Part shown: positions 16,673-25,492 of the stretch, one piece after another
How positions within the stretch are numbered: position 1 is the stretch's first letter
How the letters are laid out: each line of letters starts with the position of its first letter
Source of the DNA: Hyphomicrobiales bacterium
GTDB lineage: Bacteria > Pseudomonadota > Alphaproteobacteria > Rhizobiales > Aestuariivirgaceae
NCBI GenBank assembly: GCA_025359265.1
Contig: JANYHB010000007.1
Span: 1 to 36,062, forward strand
Direction of reading: 5' to 3'
Length of the DNA: 36,062 nt
The notes under the pieces: model-generated
What the model was told of the DNA's origin: nothing
Databases searched by the model: none
Seen by the model: only the letters and a program-made list of their open reading frames with translations
Translations under genes and position numbers: made by a program

Positions 16673-18700
16673 TCAGGATTTGGGCCGCAAAATGACCACA
16701 AGTTGATTTCCCAGTTGGCGCTCGGCCAGTTTTTCAACGCCAGGGTCAGCCGTTAGGCGCGATAGCACATCACTTACCTCATCGGCGTCGGCCGGCTGAT
16801 CGGTGGGCACAGCAAAAAGGCCAAAATCACGCTTCGCGAATTCATGGGTGATATCGACCAAATAAACCCGCAATTTGCCGTCGCCTTCCACAACCACCGA
16901 ATTCGATTGAAAGGCTCTCAGCACCAAACGGTGATCTGGGTGCTTGGTGTCTATGGTTGTTGCCGTGGCTTTAGCACGCAAACCTTCGTGTACCACAGGA
17001 TTTGGGGCCATTTCAGCCAAGGTGCTTGAGGAGCTGAGATAAGGCAGTGCATCCCACAGTCTCCATCGGTTCCAAGTCACAAAATTTTGGCTCTGCAAAA
17101 CGCTATTCAAGGTATCAAGCGAGCCAATCCATTGGAATTGAAACGCCTCACTGGGCCTGCCCACCAGATTGATGCGCTGAACCGGCAGTTTGCTCCAACC
17201 GGTGGAAATATAGTCATCAGTTGAGAAGACGGTTATTTTATTGACGGGTTGAAAGCGTTCAAATCGCCGATCAAAGGTTTTTTCAATGTCGATCGAGGTT
17301 GCGCCAAGCAACACAATGCAGGTGGTTGCCAACAACATCAATGGACTAAACCGGCGCAATTGAATGGTTGAAATTGCCACAGAGAAAATTGCCAGAAGAA
17401 TGAGCGCCACCAACACGCCGCCGATTACGTCGCTAAACCAATTCACCCCCAAATAAAGCCGGGAAAAGCAAACGGCCATCACCAACATCGCGCTGCCGGC
17501 GGCAATAATAGCCTGCGTCCAACGCGAAAGACCGCGTGACGTAACAACCGCAACCATGCCAAATACCGTACCCGCCAGAAGCGCATGTGGTGCCGGAAAT
17601 TTAAAATCCATATTTTGTGCGCCAATGCCTGGCACGCTTAATCCAAACGAGAAAGCCGCGGTCACCAAACGGGCAGCGACAAGGGTTATGATAACAGCCA
17701 TAGCGGCACGCCAATTTCGCTTGAGGACGGCCCACATTATCAGCACCGCGACAACCGCATACAGCACATATTGATCGCCCAGCATCGTAACCCTGATGAA
17801 AATTTCGTCTCCAGGCAGTGAGCGAAGTTCGCTGAAGAAATTGTAGAGGGAGTGGTCAAATTGACTCACCGCTTGACGGATCAACAAGCCCGATACCAAG
17901 TCAATCAGCGCTACCACGGCAGCCAAACCAACCACGATCAAAAGCACCAGCAAAACTGAATTTGGGTTTTCCGGCGCAATCACTTTGGCAAAGCGCTGCA
18001 TCGACAAGGCACTACTTTTTGCCGCCCAAGCAGCGATGCGGCCTTGTATGGCCAGGCGGTAAGGTGACATAATTCCCACAATCACGCGCACCAACCATCC
18101 GCCAATGGCCAGAATTGCCAAAAGAATTAACAGAACAATAACCAGTCGGCCACTCAACTCTCCGGCCAATAAAAATGCTTGCCCAAGTAAAACGCCCGGC
18201 AAAACGTGCATGGCAGCCCAAACGATGCCGGAGAAAAAATTAACGGTGAGGAAATAGGATTGGCTCATGCCAAACATTCCGGCAATGCCGGGAACAACGG
18301 CCTTTATACCGGGAACAAAACGGCCAATGGCAATGGATTTGCCGCCATGCAAACGCACATATTCTTCACCTTTGGCCAAGAGATGCGGATAATTCCGCAA
18401 GGGCCATAAAGTGCGCAACCGCTCACCATAGATACGGCCTGCCCAATAGGAAATTTGATCACCGGAAATGCAGCCCGCAATTGTGGCGATCATCACCGGC
18501 CAGAATGGCAGCTTGCCGGCACCCACCAAGGTGCCCGCCCCAATCAAAACGGCAGTTGAGGGTACCACCAAACCGATGACCAGTAACGCTTCACCAAGAG
18601 AAATCAGAAACACCAGCGCCACAGCCCAATAAGGATGAAGCGCAAAATAATCCAATACAAAATGGACGAAGTGGTCAAAATAGGTTTGCATTAGTTCCAC
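16673..18700 (-). CDS. DedA / PAP2-like / LssY C-terminal domain fusion protein
   Basis: 675 residues with three parts. Residues ~15-210 are a DedA-family (VTT) membrane domain (GEALLVIGLVVPSTAVLIGAG, the GDQISYWAGRIYGE region, GRFVPGIKAVVPGIAG), associated with lipid scrambling and envelope homeostasis. Residues ~240-450 align with a multi-pass PAP2 phosphatase. Residues ~465-665 match the soluble LssY C-terminal domain (GWSKLPVQRINLVGRPSEAFQFQW). The PAP2 signatures are damaged: motif 1 Lys and Arg positions are A349 and V356, motif 2 reads PAPH (369-372) not PSGH, and motif 3 is SRLYLGVNWFSD with N420 where the nucleophilic His belongs. I infer a PAP2 domain without phosphatase activity. 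No frame disruption is seen. Confidence 0.88.
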   Translation of the reverse strand: MELMQTYFDHFVHFVLDYFALHPYWAVALVFLISLGEALLVIGLVVPSTAVLIGAGTLVGAGKLPFWPVMIATIAGCISGDQISYWAGRIYGERLRTLWPLRNYPHLLAKGEEYVRLHGGKSIAIGRFVPGIKAVVPGIAGMFGMSQSYFLTVNFFSGIVWAAMHVLPGVLLGQAFLLAGELSGRLVIVLLILLAILAIGGWLVRVIVGIMSPYRLAIQGRIAAWAAKSSALSMQRFAKVIAPENPNSVLLVLLIVVGLAAVVALIDLVSGLLIRQAVSQFDHSLYNFFSELRSLPGDEIFIRVTMLGDQYVLYAVVAVLIMWAVLKRNWRAAMAVIITLVAARLVTAAFSFGLSVPGIGAQNMDFKFPAPHALLAGTVFGMVAVVTSRGLSRWTQAIIAAGSAMLVMAVCFSRLYLGVNWFSDVIGGVLVALILLAIFSVAISTIQLRRFSPLMLLATTCIVLLGATSIDIEKTFDRRFERFQPVNKITVFSTDDYISTGWSKLPVQRINLVGRPSEAFQFQWIGSLDTLNSVLQSQNFVTWNRWRLWDALPYLSSSSTLAEMAPNPVVHEGLRAKATATTIDTKHPDHRLVLRAFQSNSVVVEGDGKLRVYLVDITHEFAKRDFGLFAVPTDQPADADEVSDVLSRLTADPGVEKLAERQLGNQLVVILRPKS

Positions 18701-18790
18701 AAAGCTGAGGCTTGAAAGTTTTTCGGTTCAGCCCAATAGCTAGGTGAGAATTGCGGCAAATTCCATCCAAACTTTGTGAGATGAGAAAAA

Positions 18791-19549
18791 ATGAATTATT
18801 GGCAATATGTGTTGCTGGTTATTGCTGGCATTTTTGGCGGAATTGCCAATTCGATGGCAGGCGGTGCTTCGCTCTTCACGTTCCCAGCCATGCTGAGCAC
18901 GGGCCTGCCCGCCATCATTGCCAATGCTTCGAATGGATTTTCACTTTTGCCGGCAAATTGTTTGGCAGCGATAATGGACCGCGACAAATTGCCTGCTCGC
19001 CAGTTTGGCTTTTGGCTGGCGCAGGGGCTGGCCTTCGTCGGCGGCGTGCTGGGCGCATTTTTGCTTTTGTACACCCCGGCGCGGTTCTTCACTTTGTTAA
19101 TTCCAGCTCTTATCGGCCTTGCAACAGTCACCTTTATTTTCGCGGCGCAATTGCGCGCCAGCCTTGGGCGGTTGATTGCGGGCGATGATCACCCGCGGCT
19201 TCGCGCGGCATTGGTTTTCATTGCCGCCGTCTACGCGGGTTATTTCGGTGCCGGTGTGGGCGTGGTGTTCATGGCCATTTTGGGTGCAACCACGGCCTGG
19301 GGATTGCGGACGACAAATGCCTTCAAGAATGTTTTGGGCTTTACAGCCAATGTTGCGGGCTGTTTCGTGTTCGTCTGGCAAGGCCTTATCGCCTGGCCTG
19401 AAACTTTAACCCTGATGCTGGGAACCGTTTTGGGTGCCTATATTGGAACGCGGTTGCTGAAGGTATTGCCCGTAACATTGGTGCGCAATTTCATCGCCTG
19501 CGCGGGCGTGGTGATGACGGCGATTTATGTTTTTCGTTTCTGGCTATAG
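18791..19549 (+). CDS. TauE/SafE family sulfite/anion exporter
   Basis: 252 residues with about eight hydrophobic segments in two halves. It opens with GIFGGIANSMAGGASLFTFPAML, and the second half has YFGAGVGVVFMAILG and NAFKNVLGFTANVAG, the two Gly-rich signatures of the TSUP (TauE/SafE) family. Members move sulfite, sulfonates or other organic anions across the inner membrane; the substrate here is unknown. Its 3' end overlaps the psuG 3' end by 25 bp in convergent orientation. It diverges from the DedA fusion gene (90 bp between starts). The Shine-Dalgarno sequence is weak (GAGA). Confidence 0.87.
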   Translation: MNYWQYVLLVIAGIFGGIANSMAGGASLFTFPAMLSTGLPAIIANASNGFSLLPANCLAAIMDRDKLPARQFGFWLAQGLAFVGGVLGAFLLLYTPARFFTLLIPALIGLATVTFIFAAQLRASLGRLIAGDDHPRLRAALVFIAAVYAGYFGAGVGVVFMAILGATTAWGLRTTNAFKNVLGFTANVAGCFVFVWQGLIAWPETLTLMLGTVLGAYIGTRLLKVLPVTLVRNFIACAGVVMTAIYVFRFWL

Positions 19550-20445
19550 GCCTTGGCGATTTGGGCCGCGAGTTTTGCATTGTTTTCAACCAGGGCGATG
19601 TTGGCCTTGAGGGACCTTCCGAATGTAGCCTCGGCGATCGCCTTCAACAGAAAGGGCGTGGTGTCTTTGCCGTCAATCCCTTGGGTTTGCGCCAGCTTCA
19701 ATGCGGCTTGAATGATCGGCTCAATTTCGGATGCCGGGATTTCCTCTGCCGCGGGAATGGGATTGGCCACGACAATGCCGCCCCGCAAATTCATTTTCCA
19801 TTTGGCCCACATCATCGCCGCAATCTCGTCTGGCGTGTTGAGGCGCATCGGCACCCTGAAGCCAGAGCAGCGCGAATAAAAAGCCGGGAATTCATCAGTT
19901 GCAAAACCCACAACAGGCACGCCCAAAGTTTCCAAAGTTTCAAGCGTGAGGCCCAAATCAAGAATAGCTTTGGCCCCCGCTGTCACCACTGCCACATTGC
20001 TATTGGCGAATTCGGTGAGATCAGCTGAGATGTCAAACGTGGTTTGCGCGCTCCGATGCACACCACCCATCCCGCCTGTGGCAAAAACTCTAATTCCCGC
20101 CATTTCCGCAATGCGCATCGTGGAGGCCACCGTGGTTGCGCCGTTCAGCTTTTGCGCCACCACAAAGGGCATGTCTCGCGTAGAAACTTTGATGATTGAA
20201 GAACCTTCTTGGGCGAAAAGCTGCAATTCTTTTTCTGAAAGTCCGGCGCGTAATACACCCTTGATGATGGCGATTGTTGCGGGCACCGCACCACCATGGC
20301 GAATAATGCCTTCAACTTTCTGCGCCATTGCGAAATTCTGCGGGTATGGCATGCCGTGAGCTATGATGGTGCTTTCGAGGGCAACAACCGGCTTGCCCTT
20401 CGCGATGGCGGCTTTAACAGCGGCGCTGAATTTAACTTTCATCAT
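19525..20445 (-). CDS. psuG: pseudouridine-5'-phosphate glycosidase
   Basis: 306 residues. It cleaves the C-C glycosidic bond of pseudouridine 5'-phosphate to uracil and ribose 5-phosphate (reversible). Strong family sequence: VALESTIIAHGMPYPQN (Glu24 is the counterpart of the conserved catalytic Glu), GAVPATIAIIKG, IIKVSTRDMPFV with the Schiff-base Lys, GIRVFATGGMGGVHR and FYSRCSGFRVPMR. The ATG directly abuts the psuK stop codon, so the two are a coupled kinase-glycosidase pair. Unusually, they are the end of an operon that starts with a LysR regulator and an MttB-family methyltransferase. No pseudouridine transporter is adjacent. Confidence 0.95.
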   Translation of the reverse strand: MMKVKFSAAVKAAIAKGKPVVALESTIIAHGMPYPQNFAMAQKVEGIIRHGGAVPATIAIIKGVLRAGLSEKELQLFAQEGSSIIKVSTRDMPFVVAQKLNGATTVASTMRIAEMAGIRVFATGGMGGVHRSAQTTFDISADLTEFANSNVAVVTAGAKAILDLGLTLETLETLGVPVVGFATDEFPAFYSRCSGFRVPMRLNTPDEIAAMMWAKWKMNLRGGIVVANPIPAAEEIPASEIEPIIQAALKLAQTQGIDGKDTTPFLLKAIAEATFGRSLKANIALVENNAKLAAQIAKAYSQKRKT

Positions 20446-21306
20446 CTATTCCAAAGTTGAGTATTCTGTTGCGATTACTTTTGCCGCTGTCTCTTGGCCA
20501 AGCGTTGCGGCGTTGGCGAGGGGCAGTTCTTGAATCAAGCCATAGATGAGGCCGGCCGTTGCCGCATCGCCCGCACCTGTCACATCGATAATTGTCTGCG
20601 CTGGTGATGGAATATGCGTGATGGTGCTACCGTCCGAAACATAGGCACCCAGCGCGCCGGCATGGATCACGATGTTAAGAAGGCCCAGCTGGTGTAGTAT
20701 GGCAATGCCCACGGCGATATCGCGCGTGCCGGTGAGGGCGCCCAGCTGATCGAGATTTGGCGTCGCCAGAAACACGGTGTGGTTTTTAAGAAGGGCCAAC
20801 AGCTTTTGGCATTTTGAAACCGAGACGGGTTCAACCACCAATTTGTTCGCGGCCTGGCTGGCGATTTCGTCCAACACGTCTGGTTCCAAATTGCAATCCG
20901 CCAGAACAAATTTTTTCTCTGCCACAACATTGCGTTTTTGTTCAACATGGGTTTTTGAAAGCCACGTCAGGCACTTCATGTCGGAGGCTGCCGTTATCAA
21001 TTCCCCGGTTTCGTCCAGCAAAGCGACATATGTGCCCGTCGCCACGTTCATGAAAATACTATGGGCCAAACTCACGTCAGCTTTTTCCGTGGCTTTGGTG
21101 ATCATGGCGCCATTGGCATCATTGCCGAGCACGGTGATCAAATCCGTGTCGATGCCAAGGCGTGCCAGATTATGCGCAATGTTGCGGGCCACGCCGCCGG
21201 GCTTGACTTGGATTGCTGCTGGGTTTGAGGTGGCTGGCACGTGGGCGGCCAGGGTTTTTGCCTTGATGTCAGCATTGGCCCCGCCGATGACAAGAACGCC
21301 ATTCAC
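20446..21306 (-). CDS. psuK: PfkB-family kinase, likely pseudouridine kinase
   Basis: 286 residues from the GTG at 21306, one base after the mttB-like stop codon. PfkB fold: N-terminal VLVIGGANADI with substrate-binding Asp, the KPGGVARNIAHNLARLG motif that binds sugar and is typical of pseudouridine/ribose kinases, and the C-terminal DVTGAGDAATAG with the anion hole and catalytic Asp. It should phosphorylate pseudouridine to its 5'-phosphate for PsuG. The assignment to pseudouridine rests on the directly abutting psuG; a related C- or N-nucleoside is possible. Codon 1 could also lie further upstream inside the mttB-like gene, but those residues (Arg/Ala-rich) look non-coding. Confidence 0.88.
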   Translation of the reverse strand: MNGVLVIGGANADIKAKTLAAHVPATSNPAAIQVKPGGVARNIAHNLARLGIDTDLITVLGNDANGAMITKATEKADVSLAHSIFMNVATGTYVALLDETGELITAASDMKCLTWLSKTHVEQKRNVVAEKKFVLADCNLEPDVLDEIASQAANKLVVEPVSVSKCQKLLALLKNHTVFLATPNLDQLGALTGTRDIAVGIAILHQLGLLNIVIHAGALGAYVSDGSTITHIPSPAQTIIDVTGAGDAATAGLIYGLIQELPLANAATLGQETAAKVIATEYSTLE

Positions 21307-21307
21307 C

Positions 21308-22858
21308 TTAAAAATCCGTCGGCGCGCCGCCCTCGCGTTTGCGCCGTTCCACAAATTCTTTCAACTCTTCATGTACGGCATCATCCATCGGTGGCTTTTG
21401 GTATTCGGCCAGCGCCTGCTTGTAAACGTGGTTGGCTTTCTGCCAGGCTTGCGGGCTGCCCGCCGCCACCCATTGTTGATTGTTGCGCCAATCGGAAATC
21501 AAAGGCTGGTAGAACGCGGTAGTATATCGCGCCAAAGTGTGTTGCGCTCCAAAAAAATGCCCGCCGGGGCCCACTTCCCGGATCGCTTCAATGCCAAGGG
21601 CATCTTCATTTATTTCAAGGGGTTGCAGGAATTCGCTCACCATTTGAATCAGGTCCACGTCCAGCACAAATTTTTCGAAAGAGGCAACCAAACCACCCTC
21701 CAACCAACCTGCACCATGCATGATGAAGTTGCCCCCGCCTTGGGTTAACGCCCAGAGGGAAAACACGCTTTCATAGGCTGCCTGCGCATCCACCATGTTG
21801 GCGGCACACGTGTTGGAGGTGCGGTAGGGAATTTTATAGCGGCGCGCCAATTGTCCGCCCGCCATAACAGCTTTCATATATTCCGGTGTGCCAAAGGCAG
21901 GCGCACCTGATTTCATATCCACGTTAGAGGTGAAGCCACCATAGATGACGGGCGCGCCCTTTTTCACCAACTGACAAAAGGCCAGCCCGGCCAAGGCCTC
22001 GGCGTTTTGTTGCACTAAGGCGCCCGCAACCGTAACCGGCGCCATGGCCCCCGCCAAAGTGAACGGCGTTACACAAACCGATTGACCGGCTCCTGAAAAG
22101 CGCATCATGCCTTGCAGCATGTTGTAATCCAACTTCAGCGGCGAGTTGGTATTTACAACGGTCGTGATCGAACATTCACGCTCGAATTGTGCTTGGGGTT
22201 TGCCGCTGACAATGCGTCCGATCTCCAGCGCATCAATGGTTCTGGCATCACCCAAAACATAAGCCGTCATCGGCTTGTCCATAAGTGTGGCCATGTCATA
22301 AAGCGCATCGAGATGGCGGATGCCGGCATGAATATCAACAGGCTCAACCGGATAGCCCGCTGAAAAATTGATCGCATTGAAATGTTGGCCCAACATCAAA
22401 AACTTCTGATAGTCGGCGCGGTTGCCCACCCGACGCCCGCCTTCCATATCATGGCAGTTGGGTGGTGAGCCCACGGTGCCAAACACCATATTGTCGCCTC
22501 CAATATGGAGTGTGTGCGCAGGGTTGCGCGAATGCATCACGAAGGTTTCAGGAGCATAAGAGACCAGCTCCTCCACCATTGCCGGATCAAAACGCACCCG
22601 CTCGCCGTCTATTCTTGCACCCGCTTTCTTCCACATGGCGCGAGCATCGTCATGCAAGAAATCCATGCCAATTTCAGACAGCACACGCAGAGACGCATGA
22701 TGGATTGATTCAACTTCATCATCGGAAATTATTTTTGTGGGGGTGAAGCGGCGCTGCAATTTGCGTGGCACCTGCTGCTGTAATCTACCACCATCTCCGG
22801 CTTGCGGATTGCCACGTGCGCCACCTCTGCGGCGACGCGGTTCGGTTTCCATGCTCAT
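21308..22858 (-). CDS. MttB-superfamily (trimethylamine methyltransferase-like) protein 1
   Basis: 516 residues with the full MTTB (COG5598) fold: an Arg/Gly-rich N-terminus (RRRRGG), SIHHASLRVLSEIGMDFLHDD, DNMVFGTVGSPPNC, GAGQSVCVTPFTLAGAMAPVTVAGALVQQNAEALAG, and C-terminal VGPGGHFFGAQHTLARY. Characterised members move a methyl group from a quaternary or tertiary amine to a corrinoid protein. There is no in-frame TAG, so it is a non-pyrrolysine member, like the glycine betaine, proline betaine or carnitine enzymes; the substrate cannot be read from sequence. The ATG overlaps the lysR stop by 4 nt and the stop lies 1 nt before psuK, a tight coupling. Confidence 0.92.
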   Translation of the reverse strand: MSMETEPRRRRGGARGNPQAGDGGRLQQQVPRKLQRRFTPTKIISDDEVESIHHASLRVLSEIGMDFLHDDARAMWKKAGARIDGERVRFDPAMVEELVSYAPETFVMHSRNPAHTLHIGGDNMVFGTVGSPPNCHDMEGGRRVGNRADYQKFLMLGQHFNAINFSAGYPVEPVDIHAGIRHLDALYDMATLMDKPMTAYVLGDARTIDALEIGRIVSGKPQAQFERECSITTVVNTNSPLKLDYNMLQGMMRFSGAGQSVCVTPFTLAGAMAPVTVAGALVQQNAEALAGLAFCQLVKKGAPVIYGGFTSNVDMKSGAPAFGTPEYMKAVMAGGQLARRYKIPYRTSNTCAANMVDAQAAYESVFSLWALTQGGGNFIMHGAGWLEGGLVASFEKFVLDVDLIQMVSEFLQPLEINEDALGIEAIREVGPGGHFFGAQHTLARYTTAFYQPLISDWRNNQQWVAAGSPQAWQKANHVYKQALAEYQKPPMDDAVHEELKEFVERRKREGGAPTDF

Positions 22859-23763
22859 TCTTTAACTGCCTCCAATGCCGGATCAGCGGCCACTTGTTTT
22901 ACCAGCCACTCTTCAAAGCGGCGGACCTTGTTTTTTGAGCGGTTGGCGCTGGCGCAGGCAAAATACCAGCCATGGCGGTGTGGCACGCGCAAGGGCAAAG
23001 GTTGTACCAAGCGGCCCAATTTAATTTCTTCGGCGGCATAAGGGCCAATCGTCATGGCCACGCCCCTGCCCTCAATTGCCGCTTCTTGCGCCAATATATA
23101 ACTATCAACTGAAAGCCGATTGGCTGGTTTCACATTCTTCACGCCTGCCGCATCCAACCAGATTTGCCAATCTTCCTCAGCGGTATAAACATCGATGAGC
23201 TTGCTGGTTTTCAAATCGGCAAGCTTCGTCAAATTAAGTTTTGGCGAACACACGGGCACAAGATATGATTTGAATAGCGGCCGATAATAATGGTTCGGCA
23301 ATTTATTGCGGGCCAGAATAATGCCCACGTCAACGTCGCGTTCATTGAAATCCCAATCGAAGTAAGATGTTGAAAGCCGCACTTTCACATCGGGGTAGCG
23401 GCGCTCAAAATCATGCAGGCGCGGGATCAGCCATTTCAGCGCCACCGTCACATAAACCTGGATGGTTAGTTCCATGTCCGTATTGGCCGGACGCAAGGCG
23501 CGGGTTTGAGCTTGGATTTGATCAAATGCATCACGCACGGGCGGATAATAGCTGTGCCCTGCGGTGGTCAATTCCGCGCGCCTCGCATCACGGCGGAAGA
23601 GCTGCACTTCAAGGCGCTGCTCGAGCAATTTGATCTGATGGCTGATGGCAGACCGCGTGATCCCCAGTTCCCCGGCGGCCATTCGAAAAGAACCCAGCCG
23701 CGCTGCAGCCTCAAAGGCTGTCAAAGCGCGCAAAGGCGGCAAATCACGACGTGCCAATTTCAT
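22855..23763 (-). CDS. LysR-family transcriptional regulator (GcvA-like)
   Basis: 302 residues. The winged HTH is at ~6-65 (LRALTAFEAAARLGSFRMAAGELGITRSAISHQIKLLEQRL with LFRRDARRAELTTAG). The effector-binding domain follows and includes YVTVALKWLIPRLHDFERRYPDVKVRLSTS, the GcvA/AmpR-type arrangement. It is the first gene of the minus-strand operon with mttB-like 1, psuK and psuG (ATGA overlap) and is divergent from mttB-like 2. It probably regulates both directions, with an effector related to the pathway substrate. The candidate binding region is the nested dyad at 23765-23830. Confidence 0.93.
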   Translation of the reverse strand: MKLARRDLPPLRALTAFEAAARLGSFRMAAGELGITRSAISHQIKLLEQRLEVQLFRRDARRAELTTAGHSYYPPVRDAFDQIQAQTRALRPANTDMELTIQVYVTVALKWLIPRLHDFERRYPDVKVRLSTSYFDWDFNERDVDVGIILARNKLPNHYYRPLFKSYLVPVCSPKLNLTKLADLKTSKLIDVYTAEEDWQIWLDAAGVKNVKPANRLSVDSYILAQEAAIEGRGVAMTIGPYAAEEIKLGRLVQPLPLRVPHRHGWYFACASANRSKNKVRRFEEWLVKQVAADPALEAVKE

Positions 23764-23764
23764 T

Positions 23765-23830
23765 CACCCCAAATCAGGAACCCAACTGATTGTAGCATAG
23801 GTTTTTTCCAGTTGGGTTGGCAGTGGGGTG
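23765..23830. promoter_or_regulatory. nested inverted repeat in the lysR / mttB-like 2 control region
   Basis: Inner arms AACCCAACTG (23779-23788) and CAGTTGGGTT (23809-23818) are a perfect 10-bp inverted repeat with a 20-nt spacer. Outer arms CACCCC (23765-23770) and GGGGTG (23825-23830) lie around them symmetrically in sequence, and the match continues imperfectly into TTTCA/TGAAA. The element starts one base upstream of the lysR ATG. A plausible plus-strand promoter overlaps its right arm: TTGGCA (23817-23822), 16 nt, TATTAA (23839-23844). The position suits LysR autoregulation plus control of the divergent operon. It could instead act as an RNA hairpin in the lysR leader. Confidence 0.6.
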
Positions 23831-23921
23831 GTGAAATTTATTAAACATTGGTGAGGCTCGCCCCCTTGGCAAGTGAAGGGGCGTGGCGCATTTTACCGCC
23901 GTAATTAAAATTGAGGAAAGC

Positions 23922-25490
23922 ATGAGTCTCATCGAAGAGCAATTCCGTCGGCGCGGCGGGCGTGAAGCACGCAGAGTCTTGCGCGCCACGGCCATTCCGA
24001 TGTCGCAAGCTGCGGTGCGGCCCGGCATGGAAGGCGGCCAATACAAGCCGTTGAAAGATGCAGAGATGCAACGCATTCATCAAACGGCGTTGAAGCTTTT
24101 GAATGAAGTGGGCCTGGCGCGGGCCATCCCCTCTTGCATTGCGGCAATGACAGCACGAGGCTGTTTCATGCGCGACAATGGCAGGCTGTGCATTCCGCCG
24201 GCATTGGTTGAAGACATCCTGGCCTCTTGTGCCAAGAACTTTGTGCTGCACGCGCGTGATCCGCAATTGGACATGCAGCCGTGGGGCAACAAAGTTTATT
24301 TCGGCACAGCAGGTGCTGCGGTTCACGTGGTCGAAATCGAAAATAATTCTTACCGTGAATCTTATCTGGCTGATCTTTATGATGCGGCGCGCATTGTGGA
24401 CACGTGCGAAAATATCCATTTCTTCCAGCGTTGCCTCACCGCGCGAGATATGTTGACGGGGCATGATCTGGATATCAACACGCTCTATGCTTCCATCGCT
24501 GGCACCAACAAACACGTGGGCACATCCATGGTGGAAGCTGCGCATGTGGATGAATGCTTGCAAATTTTGCATTATGTGGCAGGCGGCGAAAAGAAATGGC
24601 GTGAGCGGCCGTTTGTTTCGCAATCCAACTGCTTTGTGGTTCCGCCGCTTAATTTCGCCGAGGACGCTTGTGCTTGTTTGGAAACAGCAGCGCGTGGCGG
24701 CATGCCCGTATTGTTGCTTTCTGCTGCACAAGCTGGGGCCACATCACCCGCGGCGCTGGCTGGCACCGTGGTGCAAGCGGTTGCTGAGTGTTTGGCGGGC
24801 CTGGTTTATATCAACTGTGTGGTGCCCGGTGCCATCGCCATTTGGGGGCCTTGGCCTTTCGTGTCAGACTTGCGCACCGGCGCCATGAGTGGCGGTTCGG
24901 GTGAGCAAGCATTGATCACATCGGCATGCGCCCAGATGGGGCATTACTTTGGGCTGACGGTAGGCTCCGCATCCGGCATGTGCGATGCCAAGATGCCGGA
25001 TATTCAAGCGGGCTATGAAAAAGGTTTGACGGCGGGCATATCCGCAATGACAGGCATCAATTTGATGTATGAGTCCGCGGGCATGCACGCCTCGCTTTTG
25101 GGTTTTTGTTTGGAAAGCCTGCTCATTGACAATGATATGTTAGGCTCCATCAACCGCAATGTGCGCGGCATTGAAGTGAATGAGGATACACTTTCCTTCG
25201 ACGTGATTTCCGAAACCTGCCTCGGCGGGCCGGGCCATTATCTTGGCAGCGAGCAAACCTTGTCGATGATGATGACCGAATATGTCTATCCGAAAATGGC
25301 CAACCGCATGAGCCCGAAGGAATGGAATGAAGCAGGCAAGCCCGATATTTTAAAGAAGGCCATTGCCAGGAAAACGGAAATTCTCTCCAGCTATTACCCC
25401 CAATATATCCCGCGCGACATTGATGAAATGATCCGCGCCAAGCACGATATCAAACTCCCGCGTGAATATATGCAGGAGAAAACTTCGTAA
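23922..25490 (+). CDS. MttB-superfamily (trimethylamine methyltransferase-like) protein 2
   Basis: 522 residues from the ATG at 23922, with GAGGAAAG just upstream (23913-23920). An in-frame start at 23883 has no ribosome binding site. A paralogue of the 21308-22858 product and of similar length, with an Arg/Gly-rich start (FRRRGGREARR), MQRIHQTALKLLNEVGLA, NKVYFGTAGAAVH, GATSPAALAGTVVQAVAECLAG, and a C-terminal LGGPGHYLGSEQTLSMM. It ends with TAA, has no internal TAG and so is not a pyrrolysine protein. The sequences differ enough to suggest different substrates. It leads the plus-strand operon with an Fe-S protein (2 nt later), a homocysteine methyltransferase and a GFA-type protein. Confidence 0.92.
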   Translation: MSLIEEQFRRRGGREARRVLRATAIPMSQAAVRPGMEGGQYKPLKDAEMQRIHQTALKLLNEVGLARAIPSCIAAMTARGCFMRDNGRLCIPPALVEDILASCAKNFVLHARDPQLDMQPWGNKVYFGTAGAAVHVVEIENNSYRESYLADLYDAARIVDTCENIHFFQRCLTARDMLTGHDLDINTLYASIAGTNKHVGTSMVEAAHVDECLQILHYVAGGEKKWRERPFVSQSNCFVVPPLNFAEDACACLETAARGGMPVLLLSAAQAGATSPAALAGTVVQAVAECLAGLVYINCVVPGAIAIWGPWPFVSDLRTGAMSGGSGEQALITSACAQMGHYFGLTVGSASGMCDAKMPDIQAGYEKGLTAGISAMTGINLMYESAGMHASLLGFCLESLLIDNDMLGSINRNVRGIEVNEDTLSFDVISETCLGGPGHYLGSEQTLSMMMTEYVYPKMANRMSPKEWNEAGKPDILKKAIARKTEILSSYYPQYIPRDIDEMIRAKHDIKLPREYMQEKTS

Positions 25491-25492
25491 AA

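Noticed and set aside
18751-19188. 145-codon ORF overlapping the TauE/SafE gene in another frame
   Set aside because: Out-of-frame shadow of the exporter; no independent family match.
20777-21748. Long plus-strand ORF (323 codons) opposite psuK and mttB-like 1
   Set aside because: It lies antisense to two strongly recognised genes, has no domain and is explained by their codon bias. The same applies to 3718-4623, 23841-24731, 13567-14322, 9767-10474 and 26487-26987.
21308-25490. Pyrrolysine-containing trimethylamine methyltransferase
   Set aside because: Both MttB-like frames lack an internal TAG, and no pyl genes are present in the window.
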